From: Glaciibacter superstes DSM 21135
GTDB lineage: Bacteria; Actinomycetota; Actinomycetes; Actinomycetales; Microbacteriaceae
Direction: 5' to 3'
Length of the DNA stretch: 64,000 nucleotides
Assembly (NCBI RefSeq): GCF_000421145.1
Contig: NZ_ATWH01000008.1
Location: 124,001-188,000 of the forward strand
Position numbers and translations under genes: made by a program. This document shows, in pieces, positions 8,580 to 17,428 of this stretch; position 1 is the first letter of the stretch; every line of letters starts with the position of its first letter. Under the pieces are notes generated by a model. That model searched no databases. It was not told where the DNA came from and worked only from the letters and a program-made list of their open reading frames with translations.

Positions 8580-9426
8580 CCGTCGCCGTGGTTTCGTCGG
8601 GCACGGGCCGCGATGTCTCCGGCGCCGTCCGGCCGGACCGCCGTGAGAGCGACCCTTCCGGCCCCGAGTGACCGGCGGAGCGGGCACTCGGGGCCGGAAA
8701 GGTCACAGTGGGCGAGGCGGAGGGGGCTGCTGGTGCCTGCCAGCGCAGCACCAGACGAGACGGGGCCTCGCGCGTGACGTGCCAGCCGGCAGGGAGCGCC
8801 GCCCGCAGTTCAGCAGCGCGGTAGCTGCGCCGAATCGACGTGAGTCCGTCCTGGCGAATGTACGAACCGCGGAAGAACGGCCACGTTCCCAATCCGAACC
8901 CGAGGTAGGCGAAGCGGCTGCGCTCGATATCTGCGTGCAGCACGCTACCGGTGCACAGGCGTTCAGAATCGAACAGCAGTCCGCCCAGTTCCGCTGCGGT
9001 GAGGTGGTGCAGCACATGATTCGATACGACGAAGTCGAACGTCGCCCCCTCTGCGACGAGCTCTGAACTGAGCGCCCGCCGAAAAGTCAGGCCACGCAGC
9101 TGCGGGAGCCCGGTCGCATAAGCGTGGGCGCGCGCATCAGGGTCGACCGCCGTCACTTCCAGCCGTAGCCCATCGCGCGCGGCCCAGCGCGCCAGCGAGC
9201 GCGCGACATCACCCCCACCGGAACCGACGTCAAGCAGCGTGCGCGGGCGCGTCGTCGACAGTTGCGGCCGGATGTCGCGCCGATACATCGTCTGCCACCC
9301 CGACACGAAGGGGTTCACGAACCGAAACTGGGCATATGTGCGCCGCAGCATCTGCGGATCGCAGTCCGGGCTGTCCATGATCTCGACAGCGCTTTCTGCC
9401 CGCGAGCGCAGCGACGGGATGCCCAT
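8572..9426 (-). CDS. SAM methyltransferase of the type III PKS operon (SrsB-like)
   Basis: A 284-residue class I methyltransferase with motif I LLDVGSGGGDVARSLARW and an acidic VDPDARA. The N-terminus has VEIMDSPDCDPQMLRRTYAQFRFVN, which I recognise from methyltransferases next to actinobacterial type III PKS genes. Its start is 6 nt after the PKS stop, and its stop overlaps the hydroxylase start. The last 50 or so residues are Pro/Ser-rich and low in complexity. By analogy it would O- or C-methylate the resorcinol ring made by the PKS. Confidence 0.82.
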   Translation of the reverse strand: MGIPSLRSRAESAVEIMDSPDCDPQMLRRTYAQFRFVNPFVSGWQTMYRRDIRPQLSTTRPRTLLDVGSGGGDVARSLARWAARDGLRLEVTAVDPDARAHAYATGLPQLRGLTFRRALSSELVAEGATFDFVVSNHVLHHLTAAELGGLLFDSERLCTGSVLHADIERSRFAYLGFGLGTWPFFRGSYIRQDGLTSIRRSYRAAELRAALPAGWHVTREAPSRLVLRWQAPAAPSASPTVTFPAPSARSAGHSGPEGSLSRRSGRTAPETSRPVPDETTATDA

Positions 9427-9432
9427 GCTCGG

Positions 9433-10671
9433 CTACCGCGCGGTGACGGTCATCAGGCCGGTTTCGACCGTCAACCCAGGGCCGAACGCCATCGCACAAA
9501 CCCGGTCGCCGTCTTCGGTTGCCTCGCCATCGAGAATCGCCTTCATGACGAACAACACCGTGGCACTCGACATATTGCCGTAGCGCCGCAGCGTCTCACG
9601 AGCCGGCACCAGCTGCGCCTCGCTCAGCCCGAGCTTCGCCTCGGTCTTGTCGAGGATGCTCCGGCCACCCGGGTGGATCGCCCAGTGCGCAATCGCCATG
9701 TTCAAAGGCTTTGCGAGCACGGCAACGGATGCCGGGGCGCTTTCCGAAGACGGGTCGTTGTCAGAGACGCTAGCCGCCGCCACCGTCACCGACAGCGACC
9801 CGTCAGGCTCAAGCAACTCAGCCAGTTCAGCATCGCGTGCGAGCAACGGCGCCAGCGCTCCCTCGATGTGCTCGTCGATGATGTGTGGAACGTAGGTGCT
9901 CAGCACCATCTCGAAGCCCTCATCGCCGATCTTCCAGGCCATGTCGCCCTCGCCGACCGGCGTGATGACGGTCTCGAAGTGGTCGAGATCCAGCGCCTTC
10001 TCGCCCGGTGCCGGCGCTCGGTTGCTCACGATGCAGGCCGCCGCACCGTCTGCGAACAACGACGACGCCACGATGGTGTCGGGGTCGTTCGACGTGCGCA
10101 GGTGCAGTGAACACAGTTCGGCGCTGACCACCAGCACCACGGCGTCCGGGTCTGCAAGGGCGAACTGTTTCGCTGTCCGCAGCGCGGGCATCGAGGCGTA
10201 ACAGCCCATGAATCCCAGGTGATACCGCTGCGTCGCGGGGCTCAGGCCGAGCTCGCGCACGAGCATGTAGTCGGGGCCCGGCGCATAAAAACCGGTGCAC
10301 GAGACCGTGACGACATGGGTCACGTCCGCCGCGTCGATGTCGGGGCAGGCCTCCAGCGCCCGTCGCCCTGCCTCAACGAAGAGCTTCGTGGCCTCGGTGA
10401 TGTAGAGCTCGTTGCGCACGCGGGTTCCCGGCACGAGCAGCGTCTGCGTCTCCGGGTCAAAGAACTGCGGATCTGCGCCGTTGCCGTCAAGCGTGAGTTC
10501 ATCGATGACGGTGTGCCGGGTCTCGATACCCGATACGTTGAAGGAGGTCGTGACGAGCCGTTGGGCGAGCCGACTGAGCCCGGGCTGGCTGGCGAAAACG
10601 TCGCGCACCTGCTCCTGATACAGAATCGTCGGCGGAACTGCAGTCTGGAGCGCTCTCAGCGTGACGGCCAT
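9433..10671 (-). CDS. Type III polyketide synthase (SrsA-like)
   Basis: A 412-residue chalcone/stilbene synthase-fold enzyme. The catalytic triad is visible: Cys125 in VTVSCTGFYAPGPD, His333 in AIHPGGRSIL and Asn366 in RYGNMSSAT. GFMGCYAS follows the active site as in bacterial members that use long acyl starters. Residues about 295-315 form a Ser/Ala/Asp-rich insertion. ATG 10671 is used; upstream in-frame codons run into non-coding sequence. As first gene of a PKS-methyltransferase-hydroxylase operon in the order of srsABC, the product is most likely an alkylresorcinol or alkylpyrone modified to a methoxyhydroquinone. Confidence 0.9.
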   Translation of the reverse strand: MAVTLRALQTAVPPTILYQEQVRDVFASQPGLSRLAQRLVTTSFNVSGIETRHTVIDELTLDGNGADPQFFDPETQTLLVPGTRVRNELYITEATKLFVEAGRRALEACPDIDAADVTHVVTVSCTGFYAPGPDYMLVRELGLSPATQRYHLGFMGCYASMPALRTAKQFALADPDAVVLVVSAELCSLHLRTSNDPDTIVASSLFADGAAACIVSNRAPAPGEKALDLDHFETVITPVGEGDMAWKIGDEGFEMVLSTYVPHIIDEHIEGALAPLLARDAELAELLEPDGSLSVTVAAASVSDNDPSSESAPASVAVLAKPLNMAIAHWAIHPGGRSILDKTEAKLGLSEAQLVPARETLRRYGNMSSATVLFVMKAILDGEATEDGDRVCAMAFGPGLTVETGLMTVTAR

Positions 10672-10873
10672 ATGGCCAGTGTTACACGCTGCTGTGGCCA
10701 TCGGTAGGTCACACATGCAACACGCAGCCAGTCGGACCGCACAGGCAAACAACACAGACGGATGCCGATGGCCGGGCCGCGCCGCCGGCATCCGTCACTC
10801 GCTTGCCGGTCTGAACCTGCCTAAGGTGGCGAGAGAGATTTGTTCTTTCGAAAAGCCAAGCAGGGAGCCCATC

Positions 10874-12619
10874 ATGGCCATGACCGTCGCCGACCAGCTC
10901 ATCGCCCAGTTGACCGGAGCCGGGGTGCGCCGCATCTACGGCATCGTCGGCGACAGCCTCAACCCGATCGTCGACGCGGTTCGCCGCTCCGGCGGTTCAG
11001 CGAAGGGCGGCATCGACTGGGTGCACGTGCGCAACGAGGAGGCCGCGGCGTTTGCGGCCGGGGCAGAGGCGCAGCTCACCGGTCAGCTCGCTGTCTGTGC
11101 GGGGAGTTGCGGGCCGGGCAACCTGCACCTGATCAACGGCCTATACGACGCGCATCGCTCCGGCGCACCGGTGCTCGCGATCGCCAGCCACGTTCCGAGC
11201 CCCCAGATCGGCAGCAGCTTCTTTCAGGAGACGCACCCGGACCGGTTGTTCGTCGAGTGCTCCAACTACCGCGAGCTGGTCAGTACCGCCGCGCAGGCGC
11301 CGCGTGTGGTGAACATGGCCATGCGACACGCGATCGGGCTCGGCGGCGTTGCGGTGGTCACCCTCCCCGGCGACATTGCCGAGTTGGATGCCGTGGGCTC
11401 TGCGCCGACGCTCGAACTGACCCAGCGGCCGACGATCGTTCCCGCCGCCTCTGACGTCGAAGCCCTCGCCGCGGCGATCAACAAGGCAAAGCAGATCGCC
11501 ATTTTCGCCGGCATCGGTACGGCCGGCGCCCACGACGAGGTCATCGCGTTCGCCGACCTGCTCGCGGCACCGATGGGGCACTCACTGCGCGGCAAGGAGT
11601 GGATTCAGTACGACAATCCGTTCGACGTCGGCATGACCGGGCTGATCGGCTACGGCGCCGCCCACGACGGCATCCACGACGCCGACCTGCTCATCCTGCT
11701 CGGCACCGACTTCCCCTATACCCAGTTCCTGCCAGACGGCAAGGACGTCGTGATCGCGCAGGTCGACATTCGCGCAGAGCACCTCGGCCGCAGGGCGAAC
11801 GTGAGCGTTCCGGTGCACGGCGATGTGGCTGCGACGATCGCGGCCGTGACGCCGTTGATCACCCGCACAGCGAGCCGGCGATTCCTGGAGAAGACGCAGA
11901 AGCGGCATGACCAGCTGATGCACAAGGTGGACGGCAATCCGCGGAATGTGGAACGTCGCACCCCAATCCACCCGGAATACGCGGCCTCCATCCTCGACGA
12001 CATCGCCGCTGACGATGCCATCTTCACGGCAGACACCGGCATGTGCAACGTTTGGTCTGCGCGCTACATCAACCCGAACGGTCGGCGACGGATGCTCGCC
12101 TCCATGCTGCACGGATCGATGGCCAACGCCCTGCCGCAGGCCATCGGCGCACAGGCCAGCCACCCGGGGCGACAGGTGGTGTCGATGTCGGGCGACGGCG
12201 GGCTCTCGATGTTGATGGGTGAACTGGTCACGGTGGCGGCCCAGAAGCTGCCGGTGAAGATCGTGGTGTTCAACAACTCGACGCTCGGCATGGTGAAGCT
12301 CGAGATGCTGGTCGACGGATATCCCGACTTCGGCGTCGACGTGCCGTCCGTTGACTACGCGGCGGTCGCCAACGCGCTGGGCATCTACGGGCAGCGGGTG
12401 GAGGATCCCAGTGGCATCCGAGGCGCATTCGAGCGGGCGCTGGAACATGACGGGCCCGCCCTGGTCGACCTGATCACCGACCCGCTCGCGCTCAGCCTGC
12501 CGCCGACGATCACCGGGGCGCAGGTGTTCGGGTTCGCGCTCGCGATTTCGAAGGTGGTCATGAACGGCGGAGTTGGCGAGGCCGTGCAGCTCGCGAAGAC
12601 GAACATCCACAAGATCTGA
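10874..12619 (+). CDS. poxB: Pyruvate oxidase/dehydrogenase, ThDP-dependent (PoxB-like)
   Basis: A 581-residue thiamine-diphosphate enzyme with the three usual domains. The N-terminal Pyr domain begins TVADQLIAQLTGAGVRRIYGIVGDSLNPIVDAV with the catalytic Glu in VRNEEAAAFAAG. The central FAD-type domain follows, then a PP domain with GDGGLSMLMGEL ... FNNSTLGM, the GDG-NN motif that binds ThDP and Mg. The pattern fits quinone-reducing pyruvate dehydrogenase (acetate-forming) better than acetolactate synthase. ATG 10874 has AGGGAG about 7 nt upstream. TAAGGT at 10822 may be the -10. The gene is monocistronic and converges on the PAP2 gene. Confidence 0.88.
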   Translation: MAMTVADQLIAQLTGAGVRRIYGIVGDSLNPIVDAVRRSGGSAKGGIDWVHVRNEEAAAFAAGAEAQLTGQLAVCAGSCGPGNLHLINGLYDAHRSGAPVLAIASHVPSPQIGSSFFQETHPDRLFVECSNYRELVSTAAQAPRVVNMAMRHAIGLGGVAVVTLPGDIAELDAVGSAPTLELTQRPTIVPAASDVEALAAAINKAKQIAIFAGIGTAGAHDEVIAFADLLAAPMGHSLRGKEWIQYDNPFDVGMTGLIGYGAAHDGIHDADLLILLGTDFPYTQFLPDGKDVVIAQVDIRAEHLGRRANVSVPVHGDVAATIAAVTPLITRTASRRFLEKTQKRHDQLMHKVDGNPRNVERRTPIHPEYAASILDDIAADDAIFTADTGMCNVWSARYINPNGRRRMLASMLHGSMANALPQAIGAQASHPGRQVVSMSGDGGLSMLMGELVTVAAQKLPVKIVVFNNSTLGMVKLEMLVDGYPDFGVDVPSVDYAAVANALGIYGQRVEDPSGIRGAFERALEHDGPALVDLITDPLALSLPPTITGAQVFGFALAISKVVMNGGVGEAVQLAKTNIHKI

Positions 12620-12625
12620 AAACAA

Positions 12626-13456
12626 TCAGGGCAGGCGTGCGAAGGTGCGGATTGCGCCGAGTGCCAGGAGGAAGCCAGCGGCGATGATCGCGGTGGCACC
12701 CCCGATGTAGGCGATGACCGTATCCGGGCTCTCACTGTTCGCGCCGAGGTAGGTGATGACAAACGCGACAGCGGTGACCACCAGAAACGGGACGACGATC
12801 CACCACAGCCACCCACGGCCGGCCGTGCGCCGGCCGGTCAGTGCCACCGGGCGCACCACTGCGAGCACGGCACCCACCAGGCACCCCCAGACGGCGACAA
12901 CCAGCAGTGCCGCGATCACATCGCTCGGACGATGCCATTGATTGGCGAGCGTCGACACCCCGGCAAGCACGGTGAACGCTGCTCCCCACCCGGCGACGGC
13001 CGGCCGAGCACGCGGGCTGGAGACGAGGAAAACGGCGAGGGCGGATGCCGCGGCCACGGTTGTATGCCCAGACGGGAATGAGCTGTCTGCGAAGCCCTCT
13101 ACCCCGAGATCCGGGCGGTCGAAGACGACGTATTTCAGAATCTGGGTGGTCGCCGCGGCCGCTACGGCAGCACAGAGCGCGACCAGGAGCGTCAACCAGT
13201 TGCGTCGGACGACCGCGATGACCACCGTGAGCAGACCGCCGACCACACCAGAGATCATGGGCAACGCATCCAGTAGTCTGCGGGTGAACGGCGTCACGCT
13301 CCGCCAGCCGAAATCGGCACCATCGTAGGCCAGCTGGTCAACGGTCTGGCCGATCTGGGTGCGCACGAAGAAGACGTACAGCAGCGCCAGGACCACCGCT
13401 GCGGCCAGCGCCGCCGCCAGGTAGCGGATCGGGCTCGCTCTCGTACTCGCACGCAT
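12626..13456 (-). CDS. PAP2 superfamily membrane phosphatase
   Basis: A 276-residue membrane protein with about six helices. The PAP2 motifs are SFPSGHTTVAAASALAVFL (motif 2, SGHT) and STLANQWHRPSDVIAAL (motif 3, with the H-x3-D pair). Such enzymes remove phosphate from lipid phosphates such as phosphatidate or undecaprenyl pyrophosphate on the outer membrane face. The first helix is preceded by a short basic N-terminus. The gene ends only 6 nt from the convergent poxB stop. Confidence 0.85.
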   Translation of the reverse strand: MRASTRASPIRYLAAALAAAVVLALLYVFFVRTQIGQTVDQLAYDGADFGWRSVTPFTRRLLDALPMISGVVGGLLTVVIAVVRRNWLTLLVALCAAVAAAATTQILKYVVFDRPDLGVEGFADSSFPSGHTTVAAASALAVFLVSSPRARPAVAGWGAAFTVLAGVSTLANQWHRPSDVIAALLVVAVWGCLVGAVLAVVRPVALTGRRTAGRGWLWWIVVPFLVVTAVAFVITYLGANSESPDTVIAYIGGATAIIAAGFLLALGAIRTFARLP

Positions 13457-13517
13457 TCGTTAATGTTCCCACAGCAGAATGTACGACTGCTTCACGCGCC
13501 CGCGACTTCCGACCCGC

Positions 13518-13523
13518 TAGGGT
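13518..13523 (+). promoter_or_regulatory. -10 TAGGGT, leaderless
   Basis: TAGGGT lies exactly 6 nt before the ATG at 13530, so transcription would start at or next to the start codon. There is no ribosome-binding site. Confidence 0.65.
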
Positions 13524-13529
13524 CATGCC

Positions 13530-13778
13530 ATGAGCAGCCGAGACACCGAACCGCACGGCAATCGATTCTGGCCGTTCGGCCCCGCACAGTGGATCGCGGT
13601 GATCCTGATCGTGCTGGCCATCGTCTTCGTCGCGCAGAACCGTGCGTCGATGGCGATCCACCTGTTCTGGATGACGATCAGCGCCCCGCAGTGGTTCGTT
13701 CTCGTGCTGCTGGTGATCGTCGGCCTCGTCGCCGGCTATCTCCTCGGCAGGCGCCGCGCGAAGAACCGCGGTCGCTGA
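13530..13778 (+). CDS. LapA-domain small membrane protein
   Basis: An 82-residue protein with two hydrophobic helices: WIAVILIVLAIVFVAQN and WFVLVLLVIVGLVAGYLLG, ending in a basic RRRAKNRGR tail. The first helix ending in AQN and the second ending in GYLLGRRRAK are typical of the LapA/DUF1049 family. Its role in actinobacteria is not defined. Translation appears leaderless. Confidence 0.8.
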   Translation: MSSRDTEPHGNRFWPFGPAQWIAVILIVLAIVFVAQNRASMAIHLFWMTISAPQWFVLVLLVIVGLVAGYLLGRRRAKNRGR

Positions 13779-13826
13779 TCCGTTCCCGATGGGCTGACCC
13801 GGTCACGGATGCCACGGCGCACGTGT

Positions 13827-14747
13827 TCACACCAGCGCGAGAACGACCTTGCCGCGCACGTGCCCGGCGATGAGGTGCTCGTAGGCGTCGCGCACACGCT
13901 CCAGCGGAAAGACGGTGTCGATCGGCAGCACAATCTCACCCGCCGCGATGAGTGCCGCCAGTTCACCGACCCGCTGAGGATCAACTCCCGCGCCTCCGAC
14001 GCCGGCGATTCCGGCATCCGTTCGATGCCCGCGCGCAGCGATCGTGTTGATGCGGCGACCGGGCACGCCGAGCTTCAAGGCCGCGTCGATCGTCTCCGGG
14101 CCGTGGTTGTCGAGAGCGGCCGTGATGCGCGGCACCACCGAACGCACTCGCTTGACAAGCCCTTCACCGTAGGCGACGGGAATCACCCCGAGCCCGCGCA
14201 GGAATTCATGGTTGCGCTCGCTCGCCGTTCCGACCACGGTCGCGCCTCTGCGAATGGCCAGCTGCGCTGCGAGCACGCCGACGCCGCCCGCCGCCGCACT
14301 CACCAGCACCGTGTCGTCTGGGGTGAGCGCGAGCGACTCGACCGTGGCGATCGCCGTGCGCCCGGAAATGTCGAGGGAACCGGCTTCGTCGAAGCTGAGT
14401 TCATCCGGCTTTGGCACCAGGGTGCCAGGGTCGACCAGCACATAGTCGGCCTGCGCGAACATCCGTTTGCCACCGAAGACGGCATCGCCGGCCTGCACGC
14501 CAGTCGACCCGTGGCCGACCTCGTCGACGAAGCCGGCGAAGTCGTTGCCGTTTCCGCACGGCGGCACGGCATGGTAGGTGGCGGCCGACGGCCCGCCGTG
14601 GAAGATCTTCCAGTCGACCGGGTTAAGTCCGCCCGCGTGCACGCGCACCCTCACCTGCCCGGGGCCGGGCAGCGGCGGATCGTCTTCGGTCTCGATATGG
14701 AGCACGTCTGGCCCACCGAACCGGTCGAAGCGTACATAGCGTGCCAT
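13827..14747 (-). CDS. Zinc-independent quinone oxidoreductase (QOR-like MDR)
   Basis: A 306-residue medium-chain reductase. The catalytic domain starts ARYVRFDRFGGPDVLHI and includes VHAGGLNPVDWKI; the cofactor domain has VLVSAAAGGVGVLAAQLA, the AxxGxxG NADPH-binding motif of quinone oxidoreductases, with no zinc-binding cysteines. It would reduce quinones or reactive enones with NADPH. TAGGCT at 14754-14759 is 6 nt upstream of the ATG. Confidence 0.88.
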   Translation of the reverse strand: MARYVRFDRFGGPDVLHIETEDDPPLPGPGQVRVRVHAGGLNPVDWKIFHGGPSAATYHAVPPCGNGNDFAGFVDEVGHGSTGVQAGDAVFGGKRMFAQADYVLVDPGTLVPKPDELSFDEAGSLDISGRTAIATVESLALTPDDTVLVSAAAGGVGVLAAQLAIRRGATVVGTASERNHEFLRGLGVIPVAYGEGLVKRVRSVVPRITAALDNHGPETIDAALKLGVPGRRINTIAARGHRTDAGIAGVGGAGVDPQRVGELAALIAAGEIVLPIDTVFPLERVRDAYEHLIAGHVRGKVVLALV

Positions 14748-14753
14748 GGCCCC

Positions 14754-14759
14754 AGCCTA
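14754..14759 (-). promoter_or_regulatory. -10 TAGGCT, leaderless
   Basis: Read on the minus strand, TAGGCT is followed by 6 nt (GGGGCC) and the ATG of the quinone oxidoreductase gene. Confidence 0.65.
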
Positions 14760-14913
14760 GGCATTCCGAACGGATACCGCGCGGCCACTCGATCCCTTTT
14801 CTGCCTGCCGCGGCATCCGTCGCCCTCGAATTGGTGTCACCGGGAGTGGCGCCGGTCGCGTGGCGTACACCAAATGTTCAACTGGGCATGATCGAATAAT
14901 CACCAGTACCGTT

Positions 14914-14939
14914 AGTGCGCACGCCGCAGAGTGCGTACT
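14914..14939. promoter_or_regulatory. Imperfect inverted repeat upstream of the phosphodiesterase gene
   Basis: AGTGCGCAC (14914-14922) and GTGCGTACT (14931-14939) are inverted repeats with one mismatch and an 8-nt spacer, ending 21 nt before the GTG at 14961. It could be an operator or a 5' UTR hairpin. The rest of 14748-14960 shows nothing clear. Confidence 0.4.
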
Positions 14940-14960
14940 TGCCAACGAATGGAAAGCTCT

Positions 14961-15899
14961 GTGAGCATTCGAACGGCCGAATACCCGAGGCCGGATCATT
15001 TCCTGCTCCACCTCAGCGACACGCATCTGCTTGCAGGAGGCAATCGCCTCTACGACACGGTAGACAGCGCAGCGCACCTGACCCAGCTCTTTGCCGAGCT
15101 GGAGTCCTCCGGCGGCCGACCGGAGGCCATCGTCTTCACCGGCGATCTCGCCGACAGGGGCGAGCCAGGCGCCTATGATCGGTTGCGCGCCATCGTCGAG
15201 CCGGCCGCCGAGCGCCTGGGCGCAAGGGTCATCTGGGTGATGGGAAACCACGACGACCGAGCCTCGTTCCGCACCAATCTGCTCGGCGAGCTGCCGACGA
15301 CGAACCCGGTCGACAGCGTCACCGACGTCAACGGGCTCCGAGTGATCACGCTGGACTCATCTGTCCCCGGCCACCATCACGGTGAAATCAGGCCGGACCA
15401 GCTCGACTGGCTCGCCGGGGAACTCTCCGTGCCTGCGCCAGACGGCACGATTCTGGCGATGCACCACCCGCCAGTGCCGAGCGTGCTCGAGCTGGCCGTC
15501 TCGGTCGAATTGCGCGACCAGTCGGGCCTGGCCGAGGTGCTCAGGGGCACGGATGTGCGCAGCATCATCGCCGGTCACCTGCACTATTCGTCGACAGCGA
15601 CGTTTGCCGGCATTCCGGTGTCGGTAGCATCGGCCACCTGCTACACCCAAGACCTCAACGTTCCGGTCGGCGGTACGCGCGGACGGGACGGCGCCAGGGC
15701 TTTCAACCTGGTGCACGTCTACCCAGACACGGTCCTGCACTCCGTGGTGCCGCTCGGCAGCTACCCCGCCCTCGACTACATCGACGCGGAAGAGAGTGCG
15801 CAGAGGCTCGGCGCCTCCGGCATCGAGATCCGGCCGGCGGGTTCTCTTCCCGCATTCCGTGAGCCGCCCATGACTCGCCCGATCCCGGTACTGCGCTGA
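14961..15899 (+). CDS. cpdA: Calcineurin-type metallophosphoesterase (CpdA-like)
   Basis: A 312-residue metallophosphoesterase with every metal-binding block in order: [27 protein letters not shown] and AGHLHYS. The family hydrolyses 3',5'-cyclic nucleotides (CpdA/Icc) or related phosphodiesters, and cAMP is the usual guess for actinobacteria. GTG 14961 is chosen because GGAAAG lies 5 nt upstream; ATG 14949 is also in frame. It is monocistronic; a hairpin follows the stop. Confidence 0.87.
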   Translation: MSIRTAEYPRPDHFLLHLSDTHLLAGGNRLYDTVDSAAHLTQLFAELESSGGRPEAIVFTGDLADRGEPGAYDRLRAIVEPAAERLGARVIWVMGNHDDRASFRTNLLGELPTTNPVDSVTDVNGLRVITLDSSVPGHHHGEIRPDQLDWLAGELSVPAPDGTILAMHHPPVPSVLELAVSVELRDQSGLAEVLRGTDVRSIIAGHLHYSSTATFAGIPVSVASATCYTQDLNVPVGGTRGRDGARAFNLVHVYPDTVLHSVVPLGSYPALDYIDAEESAQRLGASGIEIRPAGSLPAFREPPMTRPIPVLR

Positions 15900-15900
15900 T

Positions 15901-15922
15901 CGCTCCGTTTCGTCGCGGAGCG
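15901..15922 (+). terminator. Hairpin between convergent genes
   Basis: CGCTCCG (15901-15907) pairs with CGGAGCG (15916-15922) around an 8-nt loop, immediately after the phosphodiesterase stop and before the glutamate decarboxylase stop on the other strand. There is no T run, so termination is inferred. Confidence 0.45.
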
Positions 15923-15951
15923 TAGCGCAGTCCGTCTGACGGTACTCGTCT

Positions 15952-17328
15952 TCAGTGCGAGAACGACTGAGTTCGGTTCTGGGCAGGCATCGGTGATGCC
16001 AGGCTGTCCAGGTAGGCCGTCTCCGCGATGATTCCGTCGAGCAAGTCCCTGGCGCGGTCCATGCTGAGTCCGTTGCGCACCACAATTCGCTGAACCGTGC
16101 GGTCGCTCAGATTGTCTGGCATCGGATATGCCGGCACCAGCCACCCTCTCATGCGCAGACGATCGGAGAGATCGTAGAGGCTCCAGTTCGTGGTGTGACC
16201 TGGTCGCAACTGCCACGCGAATACGGGGATGTCGGATCCGTCGCTCCAGAGGTCGAATGCACCGATCTTGGAAATTCCGTCGGAGAGGAACAGCGCGACA
16301 TCCTGCGCACCTTGCTGGATGGCCCGGTATCCCTCCATTCCGAGGCGGAGGAACAGATAGTACTGCAGCAGGATCTGGGCACCCGGCCGGGAGAAATTGA
16401 GCGCAAAGGTCGGCATGCTTCCGCCGAGGTAGCTGACATTGAAGATCAGGTCTTCCGGGAGCCATTCCGTCTCGCGCCAGACGACCCAGCCCACACCAGG
16501 GTAGACGCCACCGTATTTGTGCCCTGACGTGCTGATCGAGTGAACGCGTTCCAGCCGGAAGTCCCAGAGAAGATCGCGTTGCAGGAATGGCGCGATCATG
16601 GCCCCGGATGCGCCGTCTACGTGAATCGGGACATCGAGTCCTGTTCTCTCCTGAATCGCGTCGAGCGCCGCTGCGATCTCGGCGATCGGTTCATAGACGC
16701 CGGTGTAGGTGACGCCCATGATGGCGACGACCCCAATGGTGTCCTCGTCTATATAGTCGGCGAGATCGTGCCCGTCGAACACCTTGTGGTCGTCGGTCAT
16801 GGGAACAAAACGCGCCTCGACATCCCAGTAGTTGCAAAACTTCTCCCAGCACACCTGCACGGCCGAACTCATGACCAGGTTCGGTCTGTCGGTCGGCTTG
16901 CCTTCGGCCGCCCGTGCGTGCTGCCAGCGGCGCTTCATGGCCAGGCCTCCGAGCATGCAGGCTTCGGATGAGCCGGTCGTCGATGTGCCGATGGCGCGAT
17001 CGGCATCTGGGGCGTTCCAGAGGTTCGCCAGCATCCGCCAGCAGGTGTCTTCGATGGCCGCCGTACCTGGGTACTCGTCCTTGTCGATCATGTTCTTGTC
17101 GTAGGACTCTGCATAGAGCTTGTCGGCATACTCATCCATCCAGGTGCTCACGAAGGTCGCCAGGTTGAGCCTGGCATTTCCGTCGAGCATGGTCTCATCA
17201 TGGACGAGCTGGTACGCCGTCTCCGGGAGGAGTTCCTCGTCCGCCAGGCGGGTGCGCTTCGTGGCACTCCCCTCTGCGGCACGGTCGAAAAGTGGAATGA
17301 GTTCATCGGTTCCGGCCGGTGCATTCAC
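15952..17328 (-). CDS. gadB: Glutamate decarboxylase
   Basis: A 458-residue PLP enzyme of the group II decarboxylases. It closely follows the GadB pattern: IGTSTTGSSEACMLGGLAMK (phosphate-binding loop), PIHVDGASGAMIAPF, and SISTSGHKYGGVYPGVGW with the PLP lysine. Length matches the family (about 460). It converts glutamate to GABA and CO2, consuming a proton. No glutamate/GABA antiporter lies nearby. The start is GTG 17328 with AGAGGA about 8 nt upstream, and TAGAGT near 17352-17357 is a plausible -10. Confidence 0.92.
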   Translation of the reverse strand: MNAPAGTDELIPLFDRAAEGSATKRTRLADEELLPETAYQLVHDETMLDGNARLNLATFVSTWMDEYADKLYAESYDKNMIDKDEYPGTAAIEDTCWRMLANLWNAPDADRAIGTSTTGSSEACMLGGLAMKRRWQHARAAEGKPTDRPNLVMSSAVQVCWEKFCNYWDVEARFVPMTDDHKVFDGHDLADYIDEDTIGVVAIMGVTYTGVYEPIAEIAAALDAIQERTGLDVPIHVDGASGAMIAPFLQRDLLWDFRLERVHSISTSGHKYGGVYPGVGWVVWRETEWLPEDLIFNVSYLGGSMPTFALNFSRPGAQILLQYYLFLRLGMEGYRAIQQGAQDVALFLSDGISKIGAFDLWSDGSDIPVFAWQLRPGHTTNWSLYDLSDRLRMRGWLVPAYPMPDNLSDRTVQRIVVRNGLSMDRARDLLDGIIAETAYLDSLASPMPAQNRTQSFSH

Positions 17329-17428
17329 AAAGGCGTCCTCTCGCTGGTTTCTCTCACTCTAGGGACAAACCGTCAGCGAAAGGACCCCGCACTGAAACGA
17401 TGCAGCGAAATGATGAGCGAAGCCCGCT

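Noticed and set aside
15952-17328. GAD acid-resistance system
   Set aside because: Only the decarboxylase is present; no antiporter or acid-response regulator is next to it.
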